DNA of 64,000 nucleotides from Calothrix sp. FI2-JRJ7 (GTDB lineage Bacteria > Cyanobacteriota > Cyanobacteriia > Cyanobacteriales > Nostocaceae), in assembly GCA_019359675.1 (NCBI GenBank), contig JAHHGX010000068.1:62001-126000 (forward strand). The letters are read 5' to 3'. Positions within the stretch are counted from its first letter, which is position 1. Every line of letters begins with the position of its first letter. Positions 1-8,584 of the stretch are shown piece by piece. A program made the position numbers and the translations under genes. Under the pieces are notes generated by a model. That model saw only the letters and a program-made list of their open reading frames with translations, searched no databases and was not told the origin of the DNA.

Positions 1-964
1 GCTTACCAGTAGCCAGACTGTGCAAACTGATTGTTTTTCTGTTTGGGTCTTTCTTGGTTGGCGACTCCTGCCACCCACCGATATAGCAGATGCCAAACTT
101 TTTGTGTTTCACAATTGAACCACGTTTAAATCCAGCACTTATTGTTCCACCGTAGCGAGGTCTAATATGACCTTTCTGATGCTGCAATCTATGTAATTGC
201 CTACGGTGGAATTCAAGAGGTATCACTTCTATTAATTTGGTATTGTTTGGTAGCTCAAGTCCATCAACATACCAATTAGCTAACACCCAAGAGTCAACAC
301 AGTGTGCATCAAACTTGTTAGATAACTTGTTCTTTGACTTCTTTAATCCTAGAGATTGACGTAGTTCGTAAGTATCCATTCCTGTTTTAATCTCAAGTCT
401 TGCTAATTTCTCTAATTCAGAATAAAACCACTTTTTTCCAACTTCCGAAGGACTAAACATCACGTTGTGCTTTCTTGCACCCTTCCATGTAGACGCTTTA
501 ATGTCCTCAACCACAAATACAGTGACGGGAAACATCGAAGCTAGTCACGTACAAATACGTAATTTCCACTGCCATCTCGATTTAGTTGATGGAGGTAATT
601 TCTGTTTGTTAACAAGTCTATTCTTTCTGTTTTGGCGACATGGAGTATTGCGAAATCTCCTAGCACGTCGCATGTTACGACGAACTTCTACATGGTCTTT
701 TACCCAATCAACTGCATGAGTCTGTACGTTTAAATAAGTGTGTGCTTTTGACTTAACTGTATACCCTTCACGTTTGCTTCCTGGGTCTACACCAACCGCA
801 ATTGGTTGATAATTCCTATTGCTTGGTTCTACATTTAATCGAACGCAAAATACTCCTTTTCTCCAAAATGGTGTAGCTTTTTTCTGCTTTATCCAACGCC
901 TAGCCCTACTCGGAGTAGTTGGCATTAAGGGACGCTGATTTGCATCTACAACTGGAACAAACAT
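1..964 (-). pseudogene. IscB/IsrB-type RNA-guided nuclease (RRXRR family), interrupted by an in-frame TGA; 3' end beyond window
   Basis: The 5' part (964 down to 545, 139 codons) starts with a PLMP domain (literal PLMP at residues 12-15), then a RuvC-I motif GVDPGS with Asp60 and an arginine-rich bridge helix around residues 95-105 (VRRNMRRARRFR). A TGA at 547-545 ends it. Reading straight on in the same frame gives LASMFPVTVFVVEDIKA, a RuvC-II motif with its Glu, then HCVDSW (RuvC-III) and a C-terminal part with GHIRPRYGG and GFKRGS, open to base 1. No HNH domain lies between RuvC-II and RuvC-III, so the layout is closer to IsrB, known in the family as an omega-RNA-guided nickase, than to IscB. 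Only one stop interrupts it, so the decay is recent, or the stop is read through, or it is a sequencing error. The family assignment is from recalled motifs. Confidence 0.8.
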
Positions 965-1300
965 TTTGTTTAACTATAAATCAATCAGTATTGCTACTAA
1001 TTGTGTGTACATCCCATCGCTACTAACTGTCAGAGAGGTTAAAAACTTGGGAAGCATTCTTAACGTCTCACGGGCTACCACACCCAGACTGTTCAGTTGA
1101 GGTTGTTAACCTCCAAGCTAGACACTGGTTTAATCGCATTTAAAAAGTGGTTAGCTTTTTTCTTGCAAGCTCAGACCCTTCAGGGCTGAGTCAGTGACGT
1201 ATCAAGTGGTACATTCTTCCAGAATGTTTGAAAAGCTCAAAATGCCACGCTGTGTAATCAAAGCTAGAGGTGCTTATTAAGATTCTACTTGAAGTACTAT
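965..1300 (-). ncRNA. Candidate omega RNA (HEARO-like) for the adjacent IsrB-type gene
   Basis: IscB/IsrB proteins use a structured RNA encoded directly upstream of their ORF, known as the HEARO motif or omega RNA. This spacer lies in that place and is rich in hairpins: 1170-1190 (CTCAG/CTGAG outer stem continued by CCC/GGG), 1211-1227 (perfect 7-bp stem ACATTCT/AGAATGT with a 3-nt loop) and a small GGTT/AACC hairpin near 1103-1113. No ORF of note is present. The boundaries are estimates. In this family the guide is at the 5' end of the RNA, which would put it near 1230-1300 on the minus strand. The assignment rests on position plus visible structure, not on a covariance search. Confidence 0.5.
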
Positions 1301-1623
1301 TGAGAATAAGAGTAATTAGAAATTTTGTCAATTGTTTTTAACCCCTCTTAACGATTGTTATTTATCAATTGAATCAATGCTACTAAGTGCCAACAAGCTA
1401 CACAAGTATCATTTACATTGTCTAAATCATTGAAAATCCCTAAATAAAGTGGCAAAACTTCGTATTAATATTTAGGTATCTGTTATTTTAATGTTATAAA
1501 TACTACATATTTAATGAAATGTAATTTATATTAAGTTTTAAATTGAATAATTATTTTGTAGTTCAAGTGATAAATTATGTCAATTAACTGTATTGTATAT
1601 AAGGAGGAAAAAAAATATGAATC
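1301..1623. promoter_or_regulatory. AT-rich spacer ending in a strong Shine-Dalgarno
   Basis: Very AT-rich, no repeat or RNA gene recognised. At 1601-1607 it carries AAGGAGG. This sits 9 nt before an ATG at 1617 that opens a 36-codon ORF, and 16 nt before the ATG at 1624 of the 250-codon gene in another frame, so the ribosome site favours the short ORF. Confidence 0.4.
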
Positions 1624-2376
1624 ATGAGAGGTGTATCAAACAAGTTGACACGTGTTGTAATTCTGAAGTCTTTATTAAGAGCTTATGCGTTGGCTTGCAA
1701 GATTCTTGTTACACTCACAATTATTAGTATCCCCCCAAGAACAATTGCATCTGAACAAAAGTTAGATACGACCATTGAAGCACAACCGCTTCAAACTGAG
1801 ATTACACTGCGGGATTTCAAAATTGTTGAGCAGTTAGTCACCATTGCCCAACGTAACTCCGCTCTTGTTCAAGAGACAAAAGCTGCAATGGGATTAAGCG
1901 CATTTCAAGACATTTTGTTTGTAGAGTTGGCGCCATCTCAAACCACAACAAGTTCTGCGTTACCCGATACTTCATCTGCAAGCGAGCGCAGTTTTTCCGT
2001 TACCATTACAGTAGATCCAATTAAGCTTGTCGGCGCCGTTTCGCTGATTCCAGTTAGAGAAGCTCGTTGGAACGAAGCAAAGCATCAAAAGCGCTTAACA
2101 GTCGTACAAAATTATCTTGCGTATATCCAAGCACGCCAAGTATCAAAAGTCGCTGCCTACCGAATGCAAAAATTTGCTCAAAGCGTGCGTGTTGCAAGCG
2201 TCAACTCCCCAACCTCACCTCCAGAAAAAATTAATCATCTTGCCAATGCCGAATATGTTACAGCAGCTACAGAAATGCTCAACGCGAACGCACGTGAACA
2301 GATAACATTAGAGGAACTCGCAGCTTGTATAGGTTTATCTCCACAACAAACCATAAATATAATCAACGCCCCATAA
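1624..2376 (+). CDS. Secreted coiled-coil protein of unknown function, weakly TolC-like
   Basis: The 250-residue product has a basic N-terminus and a hydrophobic stretch (about residues 14-38) that looks like a signal peptide. The rest is Ala/Gln-rich and helical: about residues 55-100, a Thr/Ser-rich VTITVDP stretch near 120, then a long helix from about 135 and another ending in an Ala-Arg pair followed by EELAACIGLS. This helix-strand-helix pattern recalls half of a TolC/OEP outer-membrane efflux repeat, but it is far too short for TolC. I do not recognise the family. The gene stands alone, downstream of the IsrB element and reading away from it. The start is uncertain because the AAGGAGG fits an ATG 7 nt upstream in another frame better. 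Confidence 0.6.
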   Translation: MRGVSNKLTRVVILKSLLRAYALACKILVTLTIISIPPRTIASEQKLDTTIEAQPLQTEITLRDFKIVEQLVTIAQRNSALVQETKAAMGLSAFQDILFVELAPSQTTTSSALPDTSSASERSFSVTITVDPIKLVGAVSLIPVREARWNEAKHQKRLTVVQNYLAYIQARQVSKVAAYRMQKFAQSVRVASVNSPTSPPEKINHLANAEYVTAATEMLNANAREQITLEELAACIGLSPQQTINIINAP

Positions 2377-2380
2377 ATGT

Positions 2381-2455
2381 CGTAGGGTGTGTGAAAGCCA
2401 TTACTATCCATCAATGAAACTAGATAGTAAAGTGCTTTCACGCACCATTTACGAG
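2381..2455. repeat. Palindromic repeat, GTAGGGTGCGTGAAAGC family
   Basis: About 75 bp with inverted ends: GTAGGGTGTGTGAAAGC at the left and GCTTTCACGCACC at the right. The interior resembles the inner element at 10232-10303, sharing ATC(C/T)ATCAATG and the right arm. It lies just after the stop of the upstream gene. Confidence 0.75.
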
Positions 2456-2469
2456 TTGTAAATTTATAT

Positions 2470-2578
2470 TACTCCCTTCCCACTCAAAGAATGCCGATTG
2501 GGAACTAACCGCAAAGAGCGCAAAGGGCGCAAAGGAAGAGGCAAGATTTGTAGGTAATCTTCTACCGGGAAGGGAGTA
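2470..2578. repeat. MITE-like element with 12-bp terminal inverted repeats
   Basis: TACTCCCTTCCC at 2470-2481 is exactly repeated in inverted form at 2567-2578. Between them is a direct-repeat stretch, CGCAAAGAGCGCAAAGGGCGCAAAGG. No coding potential is visible. No target-site duplication could be confirmed by eye. Confidence 0.6.
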
Positions 2579-2811
2579 AATAAAATATTACAAACAGCCT
2601 ATCCATTAATTTCTAGCTTTTAATTTGTTGCGCTGCCATCCGCATCGCCGACGTAATATACTTATCTATATACAATGAAAAGTCGGCGCCTTCTATAATT
2701 TGTGGTAATTGTGTTAAGTATCTCAATGAAGTGGAGAAAAAGTCAATAGCGTATCACTTGAGGTAAACTATTTAAATAGATTAGCTGAAATAAAACAGTA
2801 CAGAAATCACA

Positions 2812-4083
2812 ATGACATTACATGCAGATACCAAGGTAAATTTTATAATAATCCTAATCAGCGTAATTATAATAATATTAATTACCCTCTCACCATTCAA
2901 TTCTACAATTAATTCTGCTACCGCCGCGCGCAATGTTAATTTATATCAAAAAGCTCAACAAGCTCAGTCAGAGTTCCTAAAAAAGCTTGAACCTCTTGTT
3001 AATATAGATTCTGGAACAGGTTATGTAGACGGAATAACAAAGGTTGAAGATATTGTAATTGAACACTTAAAAGCAATAGGCGCCCAAATTGAGACCACAA
3101 AAGTAACTACTGGTGTTGGAAGAAATATTATTGCGACAATTCAAGGAACTGCTAAGAGTAAAAGAAACATATTACTCCTTGCTCATTCCGATACTGTGTT
3201 TAAAGAAGGAACGGCTGCCGAACGTCCATTTAAGATTGAACAAGGAAAAGCAAGAGGACCAGGAGTAATGGACGACAAGGGAGGAATTATACTCGGTCTC
3301 GAAGCGCTAAAAATCTTAAAAGAAGTAAATTTTAAAAATTTTGGTAAAATTACTTTTTTAATTAATCCAGATGAAGAAAAAGGTTCTAGAGGTTCGCGCG
3401 AGTTAATTAAGCAAATAGCGAAACAACATGATTATGCTCTAGTTTTAGAATTTGGTTCGCCACAAGATAAAATTACATCATGGCGAAAAGGGATTGGTAA
3501 CTATGGATTTGAGGTGAAAGGTAAAGCTGCCCATGCAGGCGCCGAACCCGAAAAAGGATGTAATGCTTTACTCGAAGCTGCTCATCAAAGCTTACAAATG
3601 AAGAACCTTAGCAACCCAAGTAAACAAACAACGGTTAATTTTACTTTGTTTCAAGCAGGTGAGCGAGCGAATATTATTCCAGACTCAGCAAAAGTTCAGG
3701 CAGATGTGCGTGTGTTAGAAGCAGCTGAATTCGATAGGTTAGAGCGCGACTTTACAAAGATATCGCAAAACAAACTTCTGCCTTGTACCCAAATTAAAGT
3801 TGTTGCAGAACGAGGACGACCACCTTTTCCACCTAACTCGAAAACCGATGCGCTAGTTAAAAAAGCTCAAGCCATTTACAAAGAAATTCAACTCAATCTT
3901 GGAGTTGAAGGTAGTGGTGGGGGTACAGATGGTAACTATGCTGCTGCTGTTGGTACTGCAACTCTTGATGCGCTTGGGCCTGTAGGAGGTGGCGCCCATA
4001 GTTCAGAAGAATACATTGAATTAGAACGTATTGCACCCCGCATTTACTTGTTAACAAAACTTATGATGGATTTGGGAGCCTAA
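2812..4083 (+). CDS. M20 family metallopeptidase, glutamate carboxypeptidase (CPG2) type
   Basis: The 423-residue protein starts with a membrane anchor or signal (about residues 10-28). The zinc-peptidase core has the M20 ligands in order: His125 (AHSDTV), Asp154 (MDDKGG), Glu188/Glu189 (DEEKGS), Glu213 (LEFG) and His396 (GAHSSEEY). The ligand spacing matches carboxypeptidase G2 from memory, offset by about 13 residues. The dimerisation domain carries GKAAHAGAEPEKG. Members hydrolyse C-terminal Glu or other peptide/folate amide bonds outside the cytoplasm; the substrate here is unknown. The gene ends against speA on the other strand with a hairpin between them. Confidence 0.88.
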   Translation: MTLHADTKVNFIIILISVIIIILITLSPFNSTINSATAARNVNLYQKAQQAQSEFLKKLEPLVNIDSGTGYVDGITKVEDIVIEHLKAIGAQIETTKVTTGVGRNIIATIQGTAKSKRNILLLAHSDTVFKEGTAAERPFKIEQGKARGPGVMDDKGGIILGLEALKILKEVNFKNFGKITFLINPDEEKGSRGSRELIKQIAKQHDYALVLEFGSPQDKITSWRKGIGNYGFEVKGKAAHAGAEPEKGCNALLEAAHQSLQMKNLSNPSKQTTVNFTLFQAGERANIIPDSAKVQADVRVLEAAEFDRLERDFTKISQNKLLPCTQIKVVAERGRPPFPPNSKTDALVKKAQAIYKEIQLNLGVEGSGGGTDGNYAAAVGTATLDALGPVGGGAHSSEEYIELERIAPRIYLLTKLMMDLGA

Positions 4084-4086
4084 ATT

Positions 4087-4111
4087 GTAGGGTGGGCACT
4101 GCCCACCTTAC
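4087..4111. terminator. Hairpin between convergent genes
   Basis: GTAGGGTGGGCA and TGCCCACCTTAC form an almost perfect stem with a very small loop, 4 nt after the peptidase stop and 27 nt from the speA stop. It probably ends transcription in both directions. It also looks like a dispersed cyanobacterial palindrome. Confidence 0.6.
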
Positions 4112-4137
4112 AAATGTACGCAAAGGCTCCACCCAAC

Positions 4138-6165
4138 CTACGAAGATAGATAAGTGTATCTACTCAAGCTTTGTTCATAAGTTTGTAACAACCTTTGCGA
4201 TTCCGCTAAAGTAATACGCTTTTCTTCGAGTGCTTTTTCACAGCGCTGGCGAATGTTTTCAACCATGTCCTCAGAATCGTACTGTACGTAGCTAACGACC
4301 TCGCTCATGGTGTCACCTTTAACAACATGTTCGATTTGATAGCCTTTTGGTGTTAGCTGAATGTGAACGGTGTTTGTGTCGCCAAATAAGTTGTGCAAGT
4401 TGCCCATAATTTCTTGATAGGCGCCATTCAGGAACATGCCAAGATAATAAGGTTCGCCCTGTTTAAATGTGTGTAACTCTAACACAGGTTTAACATCGCG
4501 TAAATCGATAAAGTTATCGATTTTTCCATCGCTGTCGCAAGTTAAATCTGCCAATATTCCCCGTCGCGTTGGTTCTTCTCCTAAACGATGTATGGGCATA
4601 ATGGGAAATAATTGGTCTATTGCCCAACAATCTGGCGCCGATTGAAACACCGAAAAATTGACGTAATAAATGGAAGCCATTATTTGTTCGAGGTCTTCCA
4701 ATTCATCGGGCACGTATTCATGCTGCCGAGTCAAATAAAGTATTTTATGGCAACATGCCCAAAACAAACGTTCGGCTTTGGCGCGTTCAGTTAGGCTAAA
4801 AATTCCTAACTTGAAGCGGCTAATAGCTTCATCTTTAAACTGGGTGGCATCGTGATAAAGTTCTTGATAGTTATCGTTGTTGATTGATTGGTAAGTTTCC
4901 CAAAGATAGTTAATAATGTGGGACTCACCTTCTTTTGGAGGTTCGGGTTGTTCGTGGGGGACTTCGCACGTACTAAGAACATCGAAAATCAACACTGACT
5001 GATGCGACGCAATTGCACGTCCACTTTCACTAATTAATGTTGGTACTCCTATACCACGCTCGCTGCAGGTATCTTTTAACTCTGCCACAATATCATTGGC
5101 ATAGTTTTGCATGTTGTAGTTTTTTGAGGCATAAAAGTTGGTTTGCGAGCCATCGTAGTCTACACCTAAACCACCACCAACATCGAGATACTTCATGTTG
5201 GCACCGAGTGCTGCTAGTTCTACGTAAATTTGACTAGCTTCTTGAATGGCATCTTTTATTACATGAATGGCTGAGATTTGTGAGCCAATATGAAAGTGTA
5301 AAAGCTGTAAAGAATCTAACAAATCTGCCGCACGTAGTTTATCAACAGCTTGGATAATTTCGGGGATGCTCAAACCAAATTTAGCACGGTCGCCCGATGA
5401 AGTTCCCCAACGTCCCATTCCTTGCGTACTAAGTTTCGCGCGTATACCTAAAATTGGTTTAATTCCCAACTGAATATTCGCTTCGATAACTAGGTCAACT
5501 TCTTCAACTTGTTCAAGCACAATAATTGGAGTTTGCCCAAGTTTAATTGCCAGCATCGCGGTTTCAACGTACTCGCGGTCTTTATAACCGTTACATACTA
5601 ACAAGGCGCCTGGAGTATCGAGTAGTGCTAAAGCAATCATTAACTCTGGTTTAGAGCCAGCTTCTAAACCAAACTGATGGGGTTTACCGAACTTGACTAA
5701 ATCTTCAATGAGATGTCGCTGCTGGTTACATTTGACTGGGAATACACCACGGTATACACCTGGATAATTATAGCGGGCAATTGCTTTAGCAAAACAAGCA
5801 TTAAGACGCTCGATTCGGTCTTCCAAAATATCAGAGAATCGAATCAGTAACGGTAAACCGAGATTACGCTGCTTGAGTGCATTAACCAAATCATATAAAT
5901 CTAGCGAACCACCTCTGTCACCTTTGGGGGAAACCGTAATATGACCAGCAGCGTTAATCGAAAAATAAGGCTGTCCCCATCCGTCAATGCGATATAAATC
6001 TTCGCTATCTTCAATAGTCCAGTGACGACGGGGGGTATTTGGCGTACTACTCGGTAAAAGCAACTGTTTTTGCTTATTGTTTGAATTATGACTCAGTGGA
6101 GCTTTCTTACCGTTGGACGGAGGTTTCAACACCTCATCAGTCGTAGCAGTTGACTCAACACCCAT
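4138..6165 (-). CDS. speA: Biosynthetic arginine decarboxylase
   Basis: The 675-residue product is a fold-III PLP enzyme converting arginine to agmatine, the first step of polyamine synthesis and of one arginine-catabolic route in cyanobacteria. The N-terminal 45 residues are a low-complexity extension. The core begins at WTIEDSEDLYRIDGWGQPYF. The PLP lysine is Lys145 in GVFPVKCNQ. Other family segments are FGLEAGSKPEL, LHFHIGSQ and LDVGGGLGVDYDG, the Gly-rich loop that holds the PLP phosphate. Length and order are normal for SpeA. It stands alone, diverging from ndk. Confidence 0.97.
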   Translation of the reverse strand: MGVESTATTDEVLKPPSNGKKAPLSHNSNNKQKQLLLPSSTPNTPRRHWTIEDSEDLYRIDGWGQPYFSINAAGHITVSPKGDRGGSLDLYDLVNALKQRNLGLPLLIRFSDILEDRIERLNACFAKAIARYNYPGVYRGVFPVKCNQQRHLIEDLVKFGKPHQFGLEAGSKPELMIALALLDTPGALLVCNGYKDREYVETAMLAIKLGQTPIIVLEQVEEVDLVIEANIQLGIKPILGIRAKLSTQGMGRWGTSSGDRAKFGLSIPEIIQAVDKLRAADLLDSLQLLHFHIGSQISAIHVIKDAIQEASQIYVELAALGANMKYLDVGGGLGVDYDGSQTNFYASKNYNMQNYANDIVAELKDTCSERGIGVPTLISESGRAIASHQSVLIFDVLSTCEVPHEQPEPPKEGESHIINYLWETYQSINNDNYQELYHDATQFKDEAISRFKLGIFSLTERAKAERLFWACCHKILYLTRQHEYVPDELEDLEQIMASIYYVNFSVFQSAPDCWAIDQLFPIMPIHRLGEEPTRRGILADLTCDSDGKIDNFIDLRDVKPVLELHTFKQGEPYYLGMFLNGAYQEIMGNLHNLFGDTNTVHIQLTPKGYQIEHVVKGDTMSEVVSYVQYDSEDMVENIRQRCEKALEEKRITLAESQRLLQTYEQSLSRYTYLSS

Positions 6166-6383
6166 TTTTTACTAAACCTCTATATTCACCCACGAAACTA
6201 CAATTTAGCAAAATTCCACGCTATGTCCTGCACCATAAAGAAGATTAATAAAAGATTAAGAGGCGCCGATAATGTCACGAGTTGGATGTTTTTAGCTTTC
6301 CCCTTTCCGCTTTCGCCTTTACCCGATAAACTTTTATTGGTCAGTTGAATTTTCACGATTACCCATATTTGAGGAGTACAACT

Positions 6384-6833
6384 TTGGAGCGCACATTCTT
6401 AGCAATTAAACCCGATGGCGTACAGCGTAAGCTTGTTGGCGAAATTATCCGTCGCTTTGAGACTAAGGGTTTTACCCTTGTTGCGCTGAAGTTCATGAAT
6501 GTTAGTCGCGAATTAGCTCAAGCGCATTACGATGTTCACCGCGAACGCCCTTTCTTTGCAAGCTTGATAGATTTTATTACCTCTGGCCCAGTTGTCGCGA
6601 TGGTATGGGAAGGTGATGGTGTTATTGCCTCTGCCCGTAAACTTATCGGCGCCACCAACCCTCTCAACTCCGAGCCAGGTACTATTAGGGGTGACTTTGG
6701 TGTAAATACTGGTCGTAACATCATCCACGGTTCCGATGCTCCTGAAACCGCAAAAAACGAAATCGCTCTATGGTTTAAAGAAGAAGAACTAGTCAACTGG
6801 ACACCTGAAATCAAAGGTTGGTTGTACGAATAA
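6384..6833 (+). CDS. ndk: Nucleoside diphosphate kinase
   Basis: This enzyme moves the gamma phosphate of ATP to other NDPs through a phospho-histidine. I chose the TTG at 6384: it follows GAGGAG (6371-6376) by 7 nt and gives 149 residues, the usual length, starting [12 protein letters not shown]. An upstream TTG at 6345 would add 13 unconserved residues. The signature [12 protein letters not shown] contains the active-site His and the invariant HGSD. FAMily features IRGDFG and the C-terminal WLYE are present. GGCGCC falls inside the IGATN codons. Confidence 0.96.
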   Translation: MERTFLAIKPDGVQRKLVGEIIRRFETKGFTLVALKFMNVSRELAQAHYDVHRERPFFASLIDFITSGPVVAMVWEGDGVIASARKLIGATNPLNSEPGTIRGDFGVNTGRNIIHGSDAPETAKNEIALWFKEEELVNWTPEIKGWLYE

Positions 6834-6860
6834 GTAGAGACGTGATTTATCACTCTATAC

Positions 6861-6917
6861 GGAGTTAGGAGTTAGGAGTTATTTACAACTCATAACTCAT
6901 AACTTATAACTCCTAAC
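6861..6917. repeat. GAGTTA-type palindromic repeat between convergent genes
   Basis: GGAGTTA is repeated about three times in tandem and answered by ACTCATAACTCATAACTTATAACTCC, so the RNA folds back on itself. It lies between the ndk and terC stops and may terminate both. A related TAAGAGTTA / TAACTC motif recurs near 11630 and 49110-49193. Confidence 0.6.
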
Positions 6918-6919
6918 TT

Positions 6920-7657
6920 TTATTCTGCAACTTCCTGCTTCTTCAATTCAGGCGCCGTTAAAACTTCTTCTACTACTTCTGGTTCGTTACGTTTAGAGAA
7001 TCCCCACATTAGGATAATCGCAATTGCGCTGATTACAATCCACTGTGGAGGAACAAGCGATTCGTTAATGACTTTGAGAAGTAAGCGTAAACCCACAAAT
7101 GCCACGGTGATATAACCAGCATCTTCTAAATGAGTAAACTCATCCAACCAGCGAATAAATAAACCTGCCATGAAACGCAGGGTGATAACACCAATAGTAG
7201 TACCTGTTAAAACTAACCAGGTTTCCTGACTTACAGCAATAGCTGTTGTAACGCTGTCTAATGAGAACGCTAAATCAGTAAGTGCAATTACCGGAATAAG
7301 CCGTAAAACCGAACTAAACTTGGGACCGTGATGCTGATTTTCTTCGTCTTGCTCTGACGTAAAATGCTGGAAAACTAACCACAGCAAGTAAGATGCACCA
7401 ATTAATTCAAACTGCCAATACTTTTGTACCCAAGTAGCTGTAAGCAGCAGTGTGATACGCAGCACATAAGCTATCACCAAGCCATAGTTAAGAGCTTCTT
7501 TCTCTTTTTCCTTATCGTCAAGCCCTTGGGCAATAGCTGCAAGTGCAATAGCGTTATCAGCAGAAAGCACTGCCTCTAAAAATATCAGCAGTAACAGCAC
7601 GATAGATGCTTCTACGCTGAAATGAAATTGGAGGTTATCAAAAATTCGGTCTAGCAT
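6920..7657 (-). CDS. TerC family integral membrane protein
   Basis: The 245-residue protein has about seven hydrophobic helices. It carries the two acidic TerC motifs: EAVLSADNAIALAAIA in helix 1-2 (about residues 28-43) and DLAFSLDSVTTAIAVS near residue 127. These intramembrane Asp residues are linked to metal (Mn2+, tellurite) handling in TerC/Alx proteins. The C-terminus is a charged cytoplasmic tail rich in Glu. I looked for a yybP-ykoY manganese riboswitch upstream and did not find one. The ion is not predictable from sequence. Confidence 0.9.
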   Translation of the reverse strand: MLDRIFDNLQFHFSVEASIVLLLLIFLEAVLSADNAIALAAIAQGLDDKEKEKEALNYGLVIAYVLRITLLLTATWVQKYWQFELIGASYLLWLVFQHFTSEQDEENQHHGPKFSSVLRLIPVIALTDLAFSLDSVTTAIAVSQETWLVLTGTTIGVITLRFMAGLFIRWLDEFTHLEDAGYITVAFVGLRLLLKVINESLVPPQWIVISAIAIILMWGFSKRNEPEVVEEVLTAPELKKQEVAE

Positions 7658-8108
7658 TACAGTTTCTTGAGTTGAAATAAAAAATTAACACTTAGGGCGA
7701 AATTTATATAAATAGCACTGAAAAAATGCTACTCTCTCCCAGCTTAACCTGTGGTAGTAAATTTATGACATGCGGTTTCCACCATACTTACATGAAGACG
7801 CTCCGGTAGAGACCGAATTAATTCGGTCTCTACTTCTTAAATCTTTGTTAATTAATTAGTTTTGTTTAACCTATTTTTAGGCTGTGTAGCTTCAGCTAAT
7901 GTATAAATTTACTCACATATTAAATAGTAATTGGTAACTTTAACGGCGTTAAATATATATAAAATAAGGTTTATTAAAAAATATTACGCCAAAATTAAGT
8001 CGTCAAAAACTGTAAAAAATATAACTTTAAGGTGATTGGGAACCGTTAGATATTTCTAAGTACGATTATTGGTACATTTAACCGCACTGTGCTTGCTAAG
8101 GAGTGGCA
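7658..8108. promoter_or_regulatory. Divergent intergenic region with a perfect 28-bp palindrome
   Basis: Spacer between terC and the LprI-like gene, which read away from each other. At 7806-7833 is a perfect 14+14 palindrome (GTAGAGACCGAATT and its complement) of the GTAGAGAC family found throughout the window. The rest is AT-rich and must hold both promoters; no clear -35/-10 pair stood out. Confidence 0.5.
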
Positions 8109-8525
8109 ATGGAATTGCTCTTGCGCTGGAATATATTAATTATCATGGGATTTTTATTATCGGAAGTTTATTTTGCACCTGTGGGAGCGCAAACTAAAAA
8201 GCAGCTACCACCCCCGAACTGTAAAGACCCCCAAACAACAAGGGATATGATTGAGTGTGGCGAACGCACCTACAAAGAAGCAAGTAAAAAGCTCAGTTCC
8301 ATAAATAAACAATTGCTGGACAAGGTGAGTGTTAGTCAAAGAAAGCGTTTGGTCGCATCACACCAAAACTGGTTGAAGCATCGTGATACATTTTGTGCGT
8401 TTGAGGCAGGAATGTATGAAGCTGGAACACTTGAACCAACGACACGCATTAATTGTTACGCGCGCATGACAAACGAGCGAAGTCAAGAACTCAATACTTG
8501 GCTAATTGAATTAAATCGACGCTAG
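8109..8525 (+). CDS. LprI-like (DUF1311) secreted protein
   Basis: I start at the ATG at 8109, 5 nt after AAGGAG; a GTG 6 nt earlier is in frame but inside that Shine-Dalgarno. A hydrophobic signal peptide (about residues 5-25, ending near VGAQ) precedes a domain with four cysteines in the LprI arrangement: NCKDP, IECGE, DTFCAF, INCYA, plus the W..HRD pattern and a terminal NERSQEL motif. LprI N-terminal domain proteins are periplasmic; one mycobacterial member inhibits lysozyme. The function here is unknown. Confidence 0.75.
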   Translation: MELLLRWNILIIMGFLLSEVYFAPVGAQTKKQLPPPNCKDPQTTRDMIECGERTYKEASKKLSSINKQLLDKVSVSQRKRLVASHQNWLKHRDTFCAFEAGMYEAGTLEPTTRINCYARMTNERSQELNTWLIELNRR

Positions 8526-8584
8526 TTTTTACTGATTTTAACTCGCCCCAAATACATTCAGCTTTAAAGCTATCTGGGGCGCCA

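Noticed and set aside
7658-7800. Possible yybP-ykoY manganese riboswitch before terC
   Set aside because: A GGGAGAGAGTAGC on the minus strand caught the eye, but the rest of the consensus is missing.
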